Assembly (NCBI RefSeq): GCF_047663525.1
Contig: NC_092587.1
Location: 38,493,001-38,557,000 of the forward strand
Origin: Anas platyrhynchos
Taxonomy: Eukaryota > Chordata > Aves > Anseriformes > Anatidae
Length of the DNA stretch: 64,000 nt
Direction: 5' to 3'
In this document: positions 53,201-58,445 of the stretch, in pieces
How positions within the stretch are numbered: the stretch's first letter is position 1
How the letters are laid out: every line of letters begins with the position of its first letter
Notes under the pieces: model-generated
Database searches by the model: none
What the model saw: only the letters and a program-made list of their open reading frames with translations
What the model was told of the DNA's origin: nothing
Program-made: the position numbers and the translations under genes

Positions 53201-56200
53201 AAGAACATATACGACATTAAATAGCACATACATGACCAATAAGGACTAGACTACAAATTCTTTTTGTCATAATCAATTCTGATAAATTTTAATTTTACCA
53301 TAATGCCAGCTTGAAAAATATCACCCATAAAATAAGAGCAGCACATAAGAGATGCGTCCATTATTAAATATGGACGGCTTAAATACTTTCTCAAACCAAA
53401 AACTTAAGATTTTCTATTTATTCCAGGAATTTCATCAAAGTGCTGAGGAATCTCTCTCTCTAGGTCACGGTACCCTCCCGGGAACAATTGCTGCGATACA
53501 GAACATTTCTGGCATTCCAAGGAACAAGTCAAGCTTCCAGAGGTCCTAACTCTATCGCTGACCCCACAGCTGACACTGACAAAGATAGGTTAAATTCATT
53601 CTCACTCATTTTATCCTTTCCTAAAATGCTCTGACCTAGCTACAGCCCAATTAAAGGCTGCAGTAATTGTAGCTCAACAAACACATTAAGGCACCAGCTG
53701 TGAGGAAGAAAAAACAGCGGCCAAGACTTGCAATCAAAACATCCAAAATGGTAGAAGAAGGTTTGGAATTACTAATTACTCAGAAAGAAGTTCTCTACGT
53801 GTGCCCAAGGGATACAGATTTTCTTGCCACGTTGTCTGAAGCAGACAATGGAAACATTTCTTAGACAGCTATGGTGAAATTCCCACCATCAGAGGTTCAC
53901 TTTCTTTTACTTTGAAAAGCTCTCTTACAAAAAAAAAAAAAAAAAAAAAAAACAGTAAAATAATTACCCCCAGGAAAAAATACTTAGGACACTGAGTCAG
54001 GTTTGACTCATTCAACTTCCAGTATCAACCCTCCGTGATAACAACTGACTCACAAAGTTATGGAAAATGCTTTTTCATCAACATTATGTCTCAAACCAAT
54101 ATATGGAGTAAAACTAGAAGCTAAAATAGGCATCCCCCGAATGCAAAAATATTGAGCACTGAGGACGATAACTTTGCTTCTCTCACAACATTCATCACCA
54201 ACTTGGATGTTTCACTACAAGCCTAAGGAATCTTGGTATCTATCCTAGAAAAACAACTCCCGCATTGCAAAACATTTCCTGTTATTACAATGCTCTTTTC
54301 AGCTTCAGCACAAAAAAGCAGAAAGTAATCCATCTAAACTACATAAAATCCAGAAAGCAAACACTATTATAATTTGAAGTTCTATAAATATATTGAAAAT
54401 ACATCCATAACGTAAAGAACTGGGTGCAGTATAACCACAAATCACATTAGTAAGCATATTTGCAAATCTGCTTCTAAAAAAAGATTAGTGATTGTGAGTC
54501 CCAAGAAAACTTGCTAATTTTTACAATAGACTTATTAAGCTATTTAACATCTAAAAGTTATCTATAAATAGTTTCTGGAGTCATCTCGAATTGGCTAAAG
54601 ACCAAATTTTGAGGTATTTTTTTGAGCTTGTGCCAGAACTTCCGAAAAAGGTATTAATCAGAAATCTGGCGTTTCTCGTTTTGGCTGCCATAGAGTTAAT
54701 TTACTTCATAGCAGCTGGTATGGTGCTGTGTTTAGGAGTCAGGGTGAAAATGTAGTGATAACACACTGATTGATGTTCTAGCTGTTGCAGGGCAGTGCTC
54801 GCACAGAGCCAAGGACTTTCCAGCTTCTTACACTGCCCTGCCAGCAGGGAGGCAGGGGGTGCACCAGGAGCTGGGAGGGGACACAGCCAGGGCAGCTGGC
54901 CCACACTGGCCAAAGGATGTCCCATACCTATGGCATTGTGCTGAATTATCAAACCTGGGGGAATTTCCTGGCATGGAGGAGTTGCCACTGTGCAGGGACT
55001 GTGAAAGCATCAGCTGGCCGCTGGTGAGGAGTTGTTGTTTGCATCAATTCCCCTCCTCCCCTTCCATTTCTTTCTTAGTTTATTCACCTATCTTTATCTC
55101 AACTCACAAATTTTCACATTTTTTACCCTCTTCAATTCTCTCCTCCACCCCACTGAGTAGGAACAAGTGAGCTGCTGTGTGGTACTTAGCTGCCTACCAG
55201 GTTAAACCATGACAGTGTTTCATACATAGAGCTTTGGTTGGTTGGTTGTTGTTTTTTAAATACATAGCTCTACACATAGAATGCAAGAGTAGGTGGAATG
55301 CTATGAGAGGCGGCCAGGAATGCATTAAAACAACACTTATTCTTCAGTCAACACTTCATTCTACAACCAAAAACGAGACCAATTGATGATACTGGGGTTA
55401 GAAGTGAGGAAAAATGTAAAAAAGAAACCTCTGAAGGGTTCAGCATTCACCAGGGAAAAAAAAATCATACTTTGGTCCCATATTTCATACTCAGAAGTCC
55501 ACAAATCTCTACATATGAGTTTCAGCTGAATGCCCATCCAATAATATATTAAAGTTGCTAGGAAATTAAAAAAGATAAACCTATTAAAAGATAATATCCG
55601 AAGAAGAGTAAAAAGAGTTCTGGAAGTGCCCCACCATGTCACTGATTTACCCCTATTTATACTTCTACAACCCCTATTTATACTTCTACATAGCATACAA
55701 AGTACTAGTTCCATGGATAAAGGAAAAACAAACAAAAAAAAAAAACATTTCTCTGTTAGCACACCTTTGAACTCAATTACCCTGGGGAATTCCAAATACC
55801 ACTCCAAATCACAAGCTTCCCTGCACCACTTCACGCCAATGAAGTGCACCCCTACCCCATTAATATTAGCAATGTGAAGATTCCTTAGTATTTAGGGATA
55901 CTCTAATACAAAATCTTTTTGATGGCAAGGATATGAAAAATACAGAAAAAAAATACATTTAAGAGAGTAAGTCATGGGCCTTCCTTAATCATATGACCCA
56001 CAAATAACTAAATGTGGCTCATACAGGAGCAATAGCATTATTAAATTGCGTATAACGCTTAAGCAGAAGAGTGTATCTCAAGTATTGCAGATAAAAGATT
56101 CTCCCCTGTGCTGCTTTTGGTTTGAAAATTCAATTATCATTTTCTGAATGGTCTTTTAATTAAAAGCAGACACGGAGACTGTATCAATATTAACAAGCAT

Positions 56201-58139
56201 TGCAAGTCTGCTTATGATGATCAATAGATTGGCCCTGCAAATTACTCATTCCACAGGAAGTAATCATTTTCTGGTGCTTAGAGCAACACTGCAAACCAAG
56301 AGATATCTAACATCCATTTTCAGCACTAGAACCATCTTACTATGTAACCTTGGGCAAATCACATCTTCACACGTCGCCTTGCAAGAAACAATCCTCAAAT
56401 GAAGAGTCATGAAGACTTCAGTGGTAATGCTCTAACAAGATGAGATTAAATAGCTCTTTACCGCTAGTTTACATATTCCCTTCCCACTCCAAAAGAAGAG
56501 CAGTGACACTGATAAATAATCTAGGATCTAAAGTAATCTAACGTAACACAAGGCTCCAATGATCAGCTTTCAAAGCCTTAAGTCCTGGCACAAGCTGGAA
56601 ACAATCCCTGTTCCTTGGGGCTGCCAGCACAGCCAAGCAAACAAGGCACATCCTTTGACTACTGGTACAGCAGACAACAGCATTAGGAGTTTTAACTGCT
56701 GTTTCTCTTGGTTCACTTTTTATGGTTTCCATTTTTATATTTGCCTGTTTTCCGTTAGGCAAGTGGTTGCATTTCCGTGCCACGCTGCCCCTAAGTTATG
56801 TTTCACGAGTTGTTTTTTCCTATAACTGTCTTGGAAAATGAGAGGAGGTTTTTCCAGTGCTTTTGCAGTTCCCACTCTTACGAGGAGAAAGTGTTAAAAG
56901 TGTTCAAAGCCGCCTAATCAGCTCTCTAGGAGCAATCAGAGGAGAACACCCTCCAAGAAACGCAGAGCATGGCTTTGCAGAGAAACGTGGCTTTCCCACC
57001 TTACCCAAACTCCCATAGGAAATGTACTCAGCACACAGAGCCCTGTGTCAAGCGAGGTTTAGCTGTAAAGCTGGCTTTAGCTATACGTAACAACCTCTGC
57101 GGGCCTGTAAGCGAAAATGAAAAAAAAAAAAAAAAAAAAAGGCAGCGGATCCTTCGTTGCCCAATAAGGGAAATTAACAAGCTTAGCGTTTTACAGCAAC
57201 TCCGCTGTAATTATATCCGCTCAGAGTGCCTCGCCAAAGCCCGAGCCCGCTTCCTAACAGAAGGGCTGGCAATTTGGGGCTAGAAACGCAGCCCCCGGGC
57301 CCTGCAGGGCTACAGGGCTTTGTTCCGGGCCACGCTTTTCCCCCCCTCCCTAAAGGCAGCTCCCAGCAGTAACCCTGCCTGCCAGCAGCCCCTGCCAGCA
57401 GGCGGGGTCCCTCCCTCCCTCCCTCCCTCCTTCCCTCCCTCCCTCCTTCCCTCCCTCCCTCCTTCCCCAGAGCCTCGGGCCACGCCGGGCAGCGCCGCCC
57501 CCCGCTCCGAAGGATACATTTGCGAGGCGAGGGCTCCCTCCAGGCCTGGCCGCCGAAGCCGGCGCCGCCTCCCCCTCCTCCTCCTCCTCCTCCTCCTCCT
57601 CCGGGCGGCCTCCCCGGCGGGTTGCCTCCCCGCTCGCCGCCCCGGCTCCTGCCCCAGCGCCAGCCGCCCCTGTAGGGCCGGCCTCGGAAGCGGAACCGGT
57701 CCAGGGCGTTGTGGCTGCGCTCCCAGAAGGAGAGCCGGGGGCCGCCCTCCGGGTGCGGGCCCGGCGGCATCCGCGGCGCCGGCAGCGGCGGCGGGTGGGA
57801 GCGGAACGAGTCCTTGGGCCGGTAGCCGCCGTGCCCGTGCAGGTGGCCCAGCTCCGGCGGCGGCTGGTGCCGGGAGCGGGGGAAGCGCCGGGCGGACGAC
57901 GACAGCGAGAGGCCCCCGCGGAGGCCGGGGGGCGGCCGGCGCCTGGAGTAGGGCCTGGCGCTGCCGGCCGGGCCGCCGGGCTCGGAGCCGCCGTAGGGCC
58001 CTGCGCCGCCGCCGCTGCTGTTGTTGTCGTCGTCGCTGATTTCGCCGTCTTCCAGCTCGCCCTCCTCCTTCGGGGACAGCCCGCTAGGATCCAGCGCCGC
58101 CGCCTCCGCGGGCGCGGCCGCCGCCTCCGCGGCCGCCAT
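18100..58139 (-). CDS. ZFC3H1: ZFC3H1, PAXT complex scaffold; complete gene, 35 coding exons
   Basis: Nuclear scaffold of the PAXT connection. With the helicase MTR4 and PABPN1 it captures polyadenylated nuclear RNA for exosome decay and nuclear retention (known for the human protein). I traced 35 coding exons by similarity to the remembered human protein and by GT/AG sites. The lengths sum to 5991 nt (1996 residues plus stop) and every junction keeps frame. Order: an N-terminal Arg/Gly/Pro-rich region with the conserved core [17 protein letters not shown]; a Ser/Glu-rich part; a charged coiled coil (about 435-500); a proline-rich and acidic stretch (about 552-652); coiled coils (about 780-1000); a C3H finger at C1193, C1201, C1206, H1210; and a helical TPR/HAT-like repeat half (about 1340-1960). 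Start choice: the ATG at 58139 opens the conserved N-terminus. Introns range from 77 to 4345 nt. No frameshift or premature stop was seen, so the gene looks functional. Confidence 0.97.
18363..18425 (-). CDS. ZFC3H1: ZFC3H1 coding exon 34
   Basis: Residues 1931-1951, 63 nt, phase 0 on both sides. It reads [15 protein letters not shown], a typical half-a-TPR helix. The acceptor is TATTTTACAG and the donor GAT|GTAATG. The following intron is only 125 nt. Confidence 0.94.
18426..20366 (-). other. ZFC3H1: ZFC3H1 intron 33, no further feature
   Basis: 1941 nt of AT-rich intron. It contains a run of 16 A at 19489-19504, a T run near 18799 and a short C-rich stretch near 19850. I see no transposon or RNA gene. 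Confidence 0.6.
20367..20406 (-). CDS. ZFC3H1: ZFC3H1 coding exon 33 (40-nt small exon)
   Basis: Residues 1917-1930. With two bases from the exon before it reads [14 protein letters not shown], matching human IAIAAEIVLKGQRE. The acceptor is CTCAG|AGCC and the donor GAA|GTAAGT is strong. It enters in phase 2 and leaves in phase 0, so skipping would shift the frame. Confidence 0.93.
20990..21091 (-). CDS. ZFC3H1: ZFC3H1 coding exon 32
   Basis: Residues 1883-1916, 102 nt, phase 2 in and out. It reads [19 protein letters not shown], identical over that run to human. The donor AAAT|GTAATG is modest. The following intron (583 nt) is featureless. Confidence 0.95.
21092..22232 (-). other. ZFC3H1: ZFC3H1 intron 31, no further feature
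   Basis: 1141 nt, AT-rich, with a short T run near 21580. Nothing else is recognised. Confidence 0.6.
22233..22333 (-). CDS. ZFC3H1: ZFC3H1 coding exon 31
   Basis: Residues 1850-1882, 101 nt, entering phase 0 and leaving phase 2. It reads [19 protein letters not shown], nearly the human sequence. The acceptor is ATTTTGCAG and the donor CTGAG|GTATGT. Confidence 0.95.
23125..23290 (-). CDS. ZFC3H1: ZFC3H1 coding exon 30
   Basis: Residues 1794-1849, 166 nt. It includes [15 protein letters not shown] and [23 protein letters not shown] sequence. Phase 2 in, phase 0 out; donor AAG|GTAAAA. The next intron (22334-23124, 791 nt) is AT-rich without a recognised feature. Confidence 0.95.
23371..23475 (-). 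CDS. ZFC3H1: ZFC3H1 coding exon 29
   Basis: Residues 1759-1793, 105 nt, phase 2 on both sides. It reads [19 protein letters not shown], a helical repeat unit, and ends in the donor GA|GTAAGT. The following intron is only 80 nt. Confidence 0.95.
24281..24320. repeat. (TA)n(TG)n microsatellite
   Basis: Short TA and TG runs around TACATATATATGTGTGTGTG, with a few interruptions, lie inside ZFC3H1 intron 28. Confidence 0.75.
24770..24808. repeat. (AT)n(AC)n microsatellite
   Basis: An ATATATAGATATAGATAT stretch passes into ATACACACACACACAC in ZFC3H1 intron 28. Confidence 0.8.
24900..25144 (-). other. Candidate cryptic or alternative exon in ZFC3H1 intron 28
   Basis: An open stretch of 81 codons plus two bases is bounded by a good acceptor (TTTTCAATTGCAG) and a strong donor (AACAG|GTAAAA). 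It reads [16 protein letters not shown] onwards and I do not recognise it. It is not part of the human protein as I recall it. Joined after exon 28 it would create TGA at once. Its own frame ends in phase 2 and would read on into exon 29, so it could serve as an alternative first exon. A chance open frame with chance splice sites is quite possible. Confidence 0.25.
25213..25323 (-). CDS. ZFC3H1: ZFC3H1 coding exon 28
   Basis: Residues 1722-1758, 111 nt, phase 2 in and out. It ends [11 protein letters not shown], aligned to human HQVPYLWLIYC. The donor is ACTG|GTGAGG. Confidence 0.94.
26273..26367 (-). CDS. ZFC3H1: ZFC3H1 coding exon 27
   Basis: Residues 1691-1721, 95 nt, phase 0 in and phase 2 out. 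It reads [19 protein letters not shown] and ends before the donor AAG|GTATGT. This exon is less like human than its neighbours. The next intron (25324-26272, 949 nt) shows nothing recognisable. Confidence 0.92.
26811..27009 (-). CDS. ZFC3H1: ZFC3H1 coding exon 26
   Basis: Residues 1624-1690, 199 nt. It contains [19 protein letters not shown], a strongly conserved TPR/HAT helix pair. Phase 2 in, phase 0 out; donor CAG|GTAATG. Confidence 0.96.
27089..27194 (-). CDS. ZFC3H1: ZFC3H1 coding exon 25
   Basis: Residues 1589-1623, 106 nt, phase 1 in and phase 2 out. It begins [19 protein letters not shown] and carries on into a helix ending LLKLLER, with the donor AAAG|GTAAGT. The following intron is 79 nt. 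Confidence 0.94.
27195..28287 (-). other. ZFC3H1: ZFC3H1 intron 24, no further feature
   Basis: 1093 nt, AT-rich, with an A-rich CAAA-like patch near 27360-27400. No element is recognised. Confidence 0.6.
28288..28525 (-). CDS. ZFC3H1: ZFC3H1 coding exon 24
   Basis: Residues 1510-1588, 238 nt. It includes [32 protein letters not shown] and [13 protein letters not shown], all close to human. Phase 0 in, phase 1 out; donor AAG|GTAAGA. Confidence 0.96.
28526..30466 (-). other. ZFC3H1: ZFC3H1 intron 23, no further feature
   Basis: 1941 nt of AT-rich intron with TTG/TTTG-rich sequence around 28938-28980. No element is recognised. Confidence 0.6.
30467..30658 (-). CDS. ZFC3H1: ZFC3H1 coding exon 23
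   Basis: Residues 1446-1509, 192 nt, phase 0 on both sides. It reads [16 protein letters not shown] and then [20 protein letters not shown]. The acceptor is TTTGTCTCTAG and the donor CAG|GTAACT. Skipping would be frame-neutral. Confidence 0.96.
31091..31277 (-). CDS. ZFC3H1: ZFC3H1 coding exon 22
   Basis: Residues 1383-1445, 187 nt. It contains [20 protein letters not shown], a HAT-like repeat, and [14 protein letters not shown]. Phase 2 in, phase 0 out; donor ACA|GTAAGT. The next intron (30659-31090) is featureless. Confidence 0.96.
31278..33169 (-). other. ZFC3H1: ZFC3H1 intron 21, with a TTTG-rich repeat
   Basis: 1892 nt. Apart from a T/TTTG-rich tract at 32185-32236 and an A run near 31520 I see nothing. 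Confidence 0.6.
32185..32236. repeat. (TTTG)n and T-rich microsatellite
   Basis: T runs interrupted by single G form imperfect TTTG and TTTTG units in ZFC3H1 intron 21. Confidence 0.8.
33170..33353 (-). CDS. ZFC3H1: ZFC3H1 coding exon 21
   Basis: Residues 1322-1382, 184 nt. It reads [20 protein letters not shown] then [20 protein letters not shown], where the helical repeat half begins. Phase 1 in, phase 2 out; donor AAGG|GTAAGT. Confidence 0.96.
33926..34042 (-). CDS. ZFC3H1: ZFC3H1 coding exon 20
   Basis: Residues 1283-1321, 117 nt, phase 1 on both sides. It reads [20 protein letters not shown] and then a serine/glutamate run before GPIKY. The donor ATG|GTAATC is weak. The following intron is 572 nt and featureless. 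Confidence 0.94.
34380..34481 (-). CDS. ZFC3H1: ZFC3H1 coding exon 19
   Basis: Residues 1249-1282, 102 nt, phase 1 on both sides. It reads [20 protein letters not shown], nearly identical to human. The donor is CACA|GTAAGT. Confidence 0.95.
35037..35158 (-). CDS. ZFC3H1: ZFC3H1 coding exon 18 (completes the zinc finger)
   Basis: Residues 1208-1248, 122 nt. It supplies the last zinc ligand H1210 and then [20 protein letters not shown]. Phase 2 in, phase 1 out. The donor ACAG|GTTTAT departs from consensus at +3 to +6 but is supported by the frame of exon 19. The intron after it (34482-35036) shows nothing. Confidence 0.94.
35159..36214 (-). other. ZFC3H1: ZFC3H1 intron 17, no further feature
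   Basis: 1056 nt of AT-rich sequence. Nothing is recognised. Confidence 0.6.
36215..36346 (-). CDS. ZFC3H1: ZFC3H1 coding exon 17 (C3H zinc finger)
   Basis: Residues 1164-1207, 132 nt, phase 2 on both sides. It carries [18 protein letters not shown]. The proposed ligands are C1193-x7-C1201-x4-C1206-x3-H1210, with the histidine coming from exon 18. This is the domain the protein is named for. The donor is AGTG|GTGAGT. Confidence 0.96.
36347..37515 (-). other. ZFC3H1: ZFC3H1 intron 16, with a T-tract
   Basis: 1169 nt. It contains a run of about 18 T at 37060-37077 and otherwise nothing I recognise. Confidence 0.6.
37516..37625 (-). CDS. ZFC3H1: ZFC3H1 coding exon 16
   Basis: Residues 1128-1163, 110 nt, phase 0 in and phase 2 out. 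It reads [14 protein letters not shown] and later [16 protein letters not shown]. The donor is CAG|GTATGG. It is separated from exon 15 by only 77 nt. Confidence 0.94.
37703..38251 (-). CDS. ZFC3H1: ZFC3H1 coding exon 15 (long)
   Basis: Residues 945-1127, 549 nt, phase 0 on both sides. It holds the coiled coil [18 protein letters not shown], the motif [17 protein letters not shown], a basic RERRRSF and [20 protein letters not shown]. The donor is CAG|GTAAAT. Confidence 0.96.
38941..39072 (-). CDS. ZFC3H1: ZFC3H1 coding exon 14
   Basis: Residues 901-944, 132 nt, phase 0 on both sides. It reads [20 protein letters not shown] and [13 protein letters not shown], a charged helical segment nearly identical to human. 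The donor is GGA|GTAAGT. The next intron (38252-38940) has a T run near 38749-38759 only. Confidence 0.96.
39244..39418 (-). CDS. ZFC3H1: ZFC3H1 coding exon 13
   Basis: Residues 842-900, 175 nt. It is coiled coil: [20 protein letters not shown], then [20 protein letters not shown]. Phase 2 in, phase 0 out; donor CAA|GTAAAT. Confidence 0.96.
39419..40509 (-). other. ZFC3H1: ZFC3H1 intron 12, no further feature
   Basis: 1091 nt with a run of about 17 T near 40426-40441. Nothing else is recognised. Confidence 0.6.
40510..40656 (-). CDS. ZFC3H1: ZFC3H1 coding exon 12
   Basis: Residues 793-841, 147 nt, phase 2 on both sides. It reads [20 protein letters not shown] and then [20 protein letters not shown]. 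The donor is ATAA|GTAAGT. Confidence 0.96.
41014..41132 (-). CDS. ZFC3H1: ZFC3H1 coding exon 11
   Basis: Residues 754-792, 119 nt, phase 0 in and phase 2 out. It reads [20 protein letters not shown] and [15 protein letters not shown]. The donor is CCAG|GTACAA. The intron after it (40657-41013) is featureless. Confidence 0.95.
41545..41682 (-). CDS. ZFC3H1: ZFC3H1 coding exon 10
   Basis: Residues 708-753, 138 nt, phase 0 on both sides. It reads [20 protein letters not shown] and [17 protein letters not shown]. The acidic serine run could be a casein kinase 2 substrate (inference). The donor is GAG|GTAAGC. Confidence 0.96.
42433..42441. repeat. Target-site duplication, left copy
   Basis: The 9 bases CTAGCTTTT directly abut the CATAGAAT terminal repeat of the CR1. 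The same 9 bases lie directly beyond its other end at 44575-44583. Confidence 0.75.
42442..44574 (-). mobile_element. Young 5'-truncated CR1 LINE
   Basis: A non-LTR retrotransposon of the CR1 clade in the same orientation as ZFC3H1. On the plus strand its 3' end shows three CATAGAAT octamers (42442-42465), the standard CR1 terminus. The body encodes most of the reverse transcriptase. The endonuclease domain and 5' UTR are missing, so the insertion was truncated during reverse transcription. It is flanked by a 9-bp duplication. The coding region is open apart from one extra T in a run of eight T (about 44238-44245), which shifts the frame between the upstream linker part and the RT part. This is a recent but dead copy. 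Confidence 0.95.
42538..44232 (-). pseudogene. CR1 reverse transcriptase ORF fragment
   Basis: 564 open codons ending in TGA. Visible RT landmarks, counted from the first codon of this open frame, are NYRPVSLTS (141-149), FLDFSKAFD with the first catalytic aspartate (211-219), [10 protein letters not shown] (269-278) and the catalytic box FADD (299-302). The RT is followed by the usual CR1 C-terminal region ([12 protein letters not shown] and on). The first codon is GTG and is not a true start, since the frame begins after a one-base insertion. Upstream sequence on the minus strand, to 44574, continues the polypeptide in another frame. The enzyme would be reverse transcriptase without an endonuclease, so it could not jump by itself. 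Confidence 0.93.
44575..44583. repeat. Target-site duplication, right copy
   Basis: CTAGCTTTT, identical to 42433-42441, flanks the truncated 5' end of the CR1. Confidence 0.75.
45561..45725 (-). CDS. ZFC3H1: ZFC3H1 coding exon 9
   Basis: Residues 653-707, 165 nt, phase 0 on both sides. It reads [16 protein letters not shown] and then [20 protein letters not shown]. The acceptor is TTTTGTTAG and the donor ACA|GTAAGG. The next exon lies 3.9 kb away, across the CR1. Confidence 0.96.
46404..46607 (-). CDS. ZFC3H1: ZFC3H1 coding exon 8 (proline and acidic run)
   Basis: Residues 585-652, 204 nt, phase 0 on both sides. A proline-rich stretch ([17 protein letters not shown]) leads into [20 protein letters not shown] and KSLANKRAF. 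The proline run could bind SH3, WW or similar domains (inference). The donor is GAG|GTACTT. Confidence 0.96.
47500..47597 (-). CDS. ZFC3H1: ZFC3H1 coding exon 7 (proline-rich)
   Basis: Residues 552-584, 98 nt, phase 1 in and phase 0 out. It reads [19 protein letters not shown] and then short proline runs to PPPIP. The donor is CCA|GTAAGT. The intron after it (46608-47499, 892 nt) has nothing recognisable. Confidence 0.95.
48330..48453 (-). CDS. ZFC3H1: ZFC3H1 coding exon 6
   Basis: Residues 511-551, 124 nt, phase 0 in and phase 1 out. It reads [17 protein letters not shown] and [20 protein letters not shown]. The donor is CCAG|GTAAGA. The intron after it (47598-48329, 732 nt) is featureless. 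Confidence 0.96.
48771..48789. repeat. T-tract in intron 5
   Basis: A run of 19 T on the plus strand (A on the transcript). Confidence 0.8.
48899..49125 (-). CDS. ZFC3H1: ZFC3H1 coding exon 5 (charged coiled coil)
   Basis: Residues 435-510, 227 nt. A highly charged helix of K/E/R/Q ([20 protein letters not shown]) runs to [20 protein letters not shown] and KRRSRSR. Phase 1 in, phase 0 out; donor AGG|GTAATG. Confidence 0.96.
49251..49712 (-). mobile_element. Older CR1 LINE fragment in intron 4
   Basis: A 3' piece of a CR1 in the same orientation as ZFC3H1. On the plus strand it begins CATAGGATCATAGAATGCTT, a decayed form of the terminal octamer array, followed by GGTTGGAAAGGAC. On the minus strand a stretch reading [20 protein letters not shown] matches the late RT region. 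The rest has shifted frames. The 5' end is truncated about 90 bases from the donor of exon 4. It occupies most of the 674-nt intron. Confidence 0.88.
49800..49998 (-). CDS. ZFC3H1: ZFC3H1 coding exon 4
   Basis: Residues 369-434, 199 nt, phase 0 in and phase 1 out. It reads [20 protein letters not shown] and then [20 protein letters not shown], almost the human sequence. The acceptor is a tandem AAGAAG, so the first lysine may be optional. The donor is ACAG|GTAATA. Confidence 0.96.
50255..50319 (-). CDS. ZFC3H1: ZFC3H1 coding exon 3
   Basis: Residues 347-368, 65 nt. With one base from exon 2 it reads [20 protein letters not shown], aligned to human LQDKEQNLTRRISTSDILS. The acceptor is TCTTTTGGAAG and the donor AAG|GTAAGG is strong. 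It is the least conserved of the internal exons. Confidence 0.9.
50320..52755 (-). other. ZFC3H1: ZFC3H1 intron 2, no further feature
   Basis: 2436 nt, very AT-rich around 50900-51060. It has T or A runs near 50558 and 52563. No transposon is recognised. Confidence 0.6.
52756..53172 (-). CDS. ZFC3H1: ZFC3H1 coding exon 2
   Basis: Residues 208-346, 417 nt, phase 1 on both sides. It begins [19 protein letters not shown] and contains [19 protein letters not shown], then a Ser/Glu/Asp-rich part and [13 protein letters not shown]. The acceptor is ACCAGTAATTCAG and the donor AAG|GTAAGT. Confidence 0.95.
53929..53952. repeat. Poly-A run, intron 1
   Basis: 24 consecutive A on the plus strand with no retroposon body recognised next to it. 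Confidence 0.85.
54667..55214 (+). mobile_element. Avian ERVL-type solo LTR
   Basis: A long terminal repeat of a family I recognise from many bird genomes. Landmarks on the plus strand are TTTTGGCTG then TAGAGTTAATTT at the start, GATAACACACTGAT, GGGGTGCACCAGGAGCTGGG, GGGACACAGCCAGGGCAGCT, then TTTATCTCAACTCAC and GTGGTACTTAGCTGCC near the end, closing with TTAAACCATGACA. It begins TG and ends CA. No internal region or second LTR is next to it, so it is a solo LTR. I see no clear 5-bp target duplication, and many positions differ from the family as I recall it, so it is old. It lies antisense to ZFC3H1. Family name and exact ends need a repeat library. Confidence 0.8.
55649..55690. repeat. 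21-bp tandem duplication
   Basis: Two perfect head-to-tail copies of a 21-base unit that begins ACCCCTATTTATAC. It is a simple local duplication in intron 1. Confidence 0.85.
57120..57140. repeat. Poly-A run at edge of CpG island
   Basis: 21 consecutive A on the plus strand in ZFC3H1 intron 1. Confidence 0.85.
57407..57468 (-). repeat. (GGGA)n repeat just inside intron 1
   Basis: On the transcript strand this is an array of GGGA and GGAAGGA units starting about 50 bases after the first splice donor. Its many GGG runs could form G-quadruplexes in DNA or in the nascent RNA (inference). Confidence 0.85.
57518..58139 (-). CDS. ZFC3H1: ZFC3H1 coding exon 1
   Basis: Residues 1-207 plus one base, 622 nt, very GC-rich. 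It begins with alanine repeats ([20 protein letters not shown]), then the conserved [17 protein letters not shown], an Arg/Pro/Gly-rich region, [13 protein letters not shown], and [21 protein letters not shown] run of 13 glycines encoded mostly by a GGA/GGC array precedes [15 protein letters not shown]. The donor AAAT|GTATCC is weak but gives the right frame into exon 2. The ATG is followed by G but has C at -3. Confidence 0.93.
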
Positions 58140-58279
58140 GGGGCCCCCAGGCCAACGGTGCCGGGCAGGCGGAGCGCGAGCAGCGGCGGCGGCTCCTGCG
58201 CAGCGCAGAGCAGCGCGGCCCCGCGCCTCGACCCCGCCCCGCCCCGCCGCCTACTGCCGCCGCCCGCCCGGCGCCGCGC

Positions 58280-58289
58280 TCTCGCGAGA
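58280..58289. promoter_or_regulatory. TCTCGCGAGA palindrome element
   Basis: A perfect 10-bp palindrome. This motif is known in CpG-island and bidirectional promoters and has been linked to ZBTB33 (Kaiso) binding. Confidence 0.8.
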
Positions 58290-58344
58290 CAGCGCCCGGA
58301 TTGCGCAACGGCTGGGAGAGCGGGGGGAGCGCCCGCGCGGGGGT

Positions 58345-58360
58345 CTCTGGGTGATGTAGT
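58345..58360 (-). promoter_or_regulatory. ZNF143/SBS-like site
   Basis: The minus strand reads ACTACATCACCCAGAG, which fits ACTACA-N3-CCCAG of the SBS element bound by ZNF143 and THAP11. The central three bases differ from the usual ATT. Confidence 0.65.
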
Positions 58361-58445
58361 CCTCGGCCCCGAGGGGGGGTAGGGAAAGCCGATCCCGCCT
58401 CCGCTAGGAGCCAATGGGGGTCGGTCCGCCATGTTGGGGAAGGGT

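Larger units (their letters stand above)
53173..57517 (-). other. ZFC3H1: ZFC3H1 intron 1, longest intron, with solo LTR and repeats
   Basis: 4345 nt. It holds a run of 24 A (53929-53952), the solo LTR at about 54667-55214, a two-copy 21-bp tandem duplication (55649-55690), a run of 21 A (57120-57140) and the CCCT repeat next to the donor. The rest is AT-rich until the CpG island starts near 57240. Confidence 0.75.

Noticed and set aside
55361..55849. Minus-strand open frame of 162 codons in intron 1
   Set aside because: It crosses the 21-bp tandem duplication, has no recognisable motif or conserved splice borders, and looks like a chance frame.
57320..58382. Plus-strand open frames of 220-240 codons over exon 1
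   Set aside because: Antisense shadows caused by high GC and few stop codons. Composition is only A, R, G, P and S, with no known domain.
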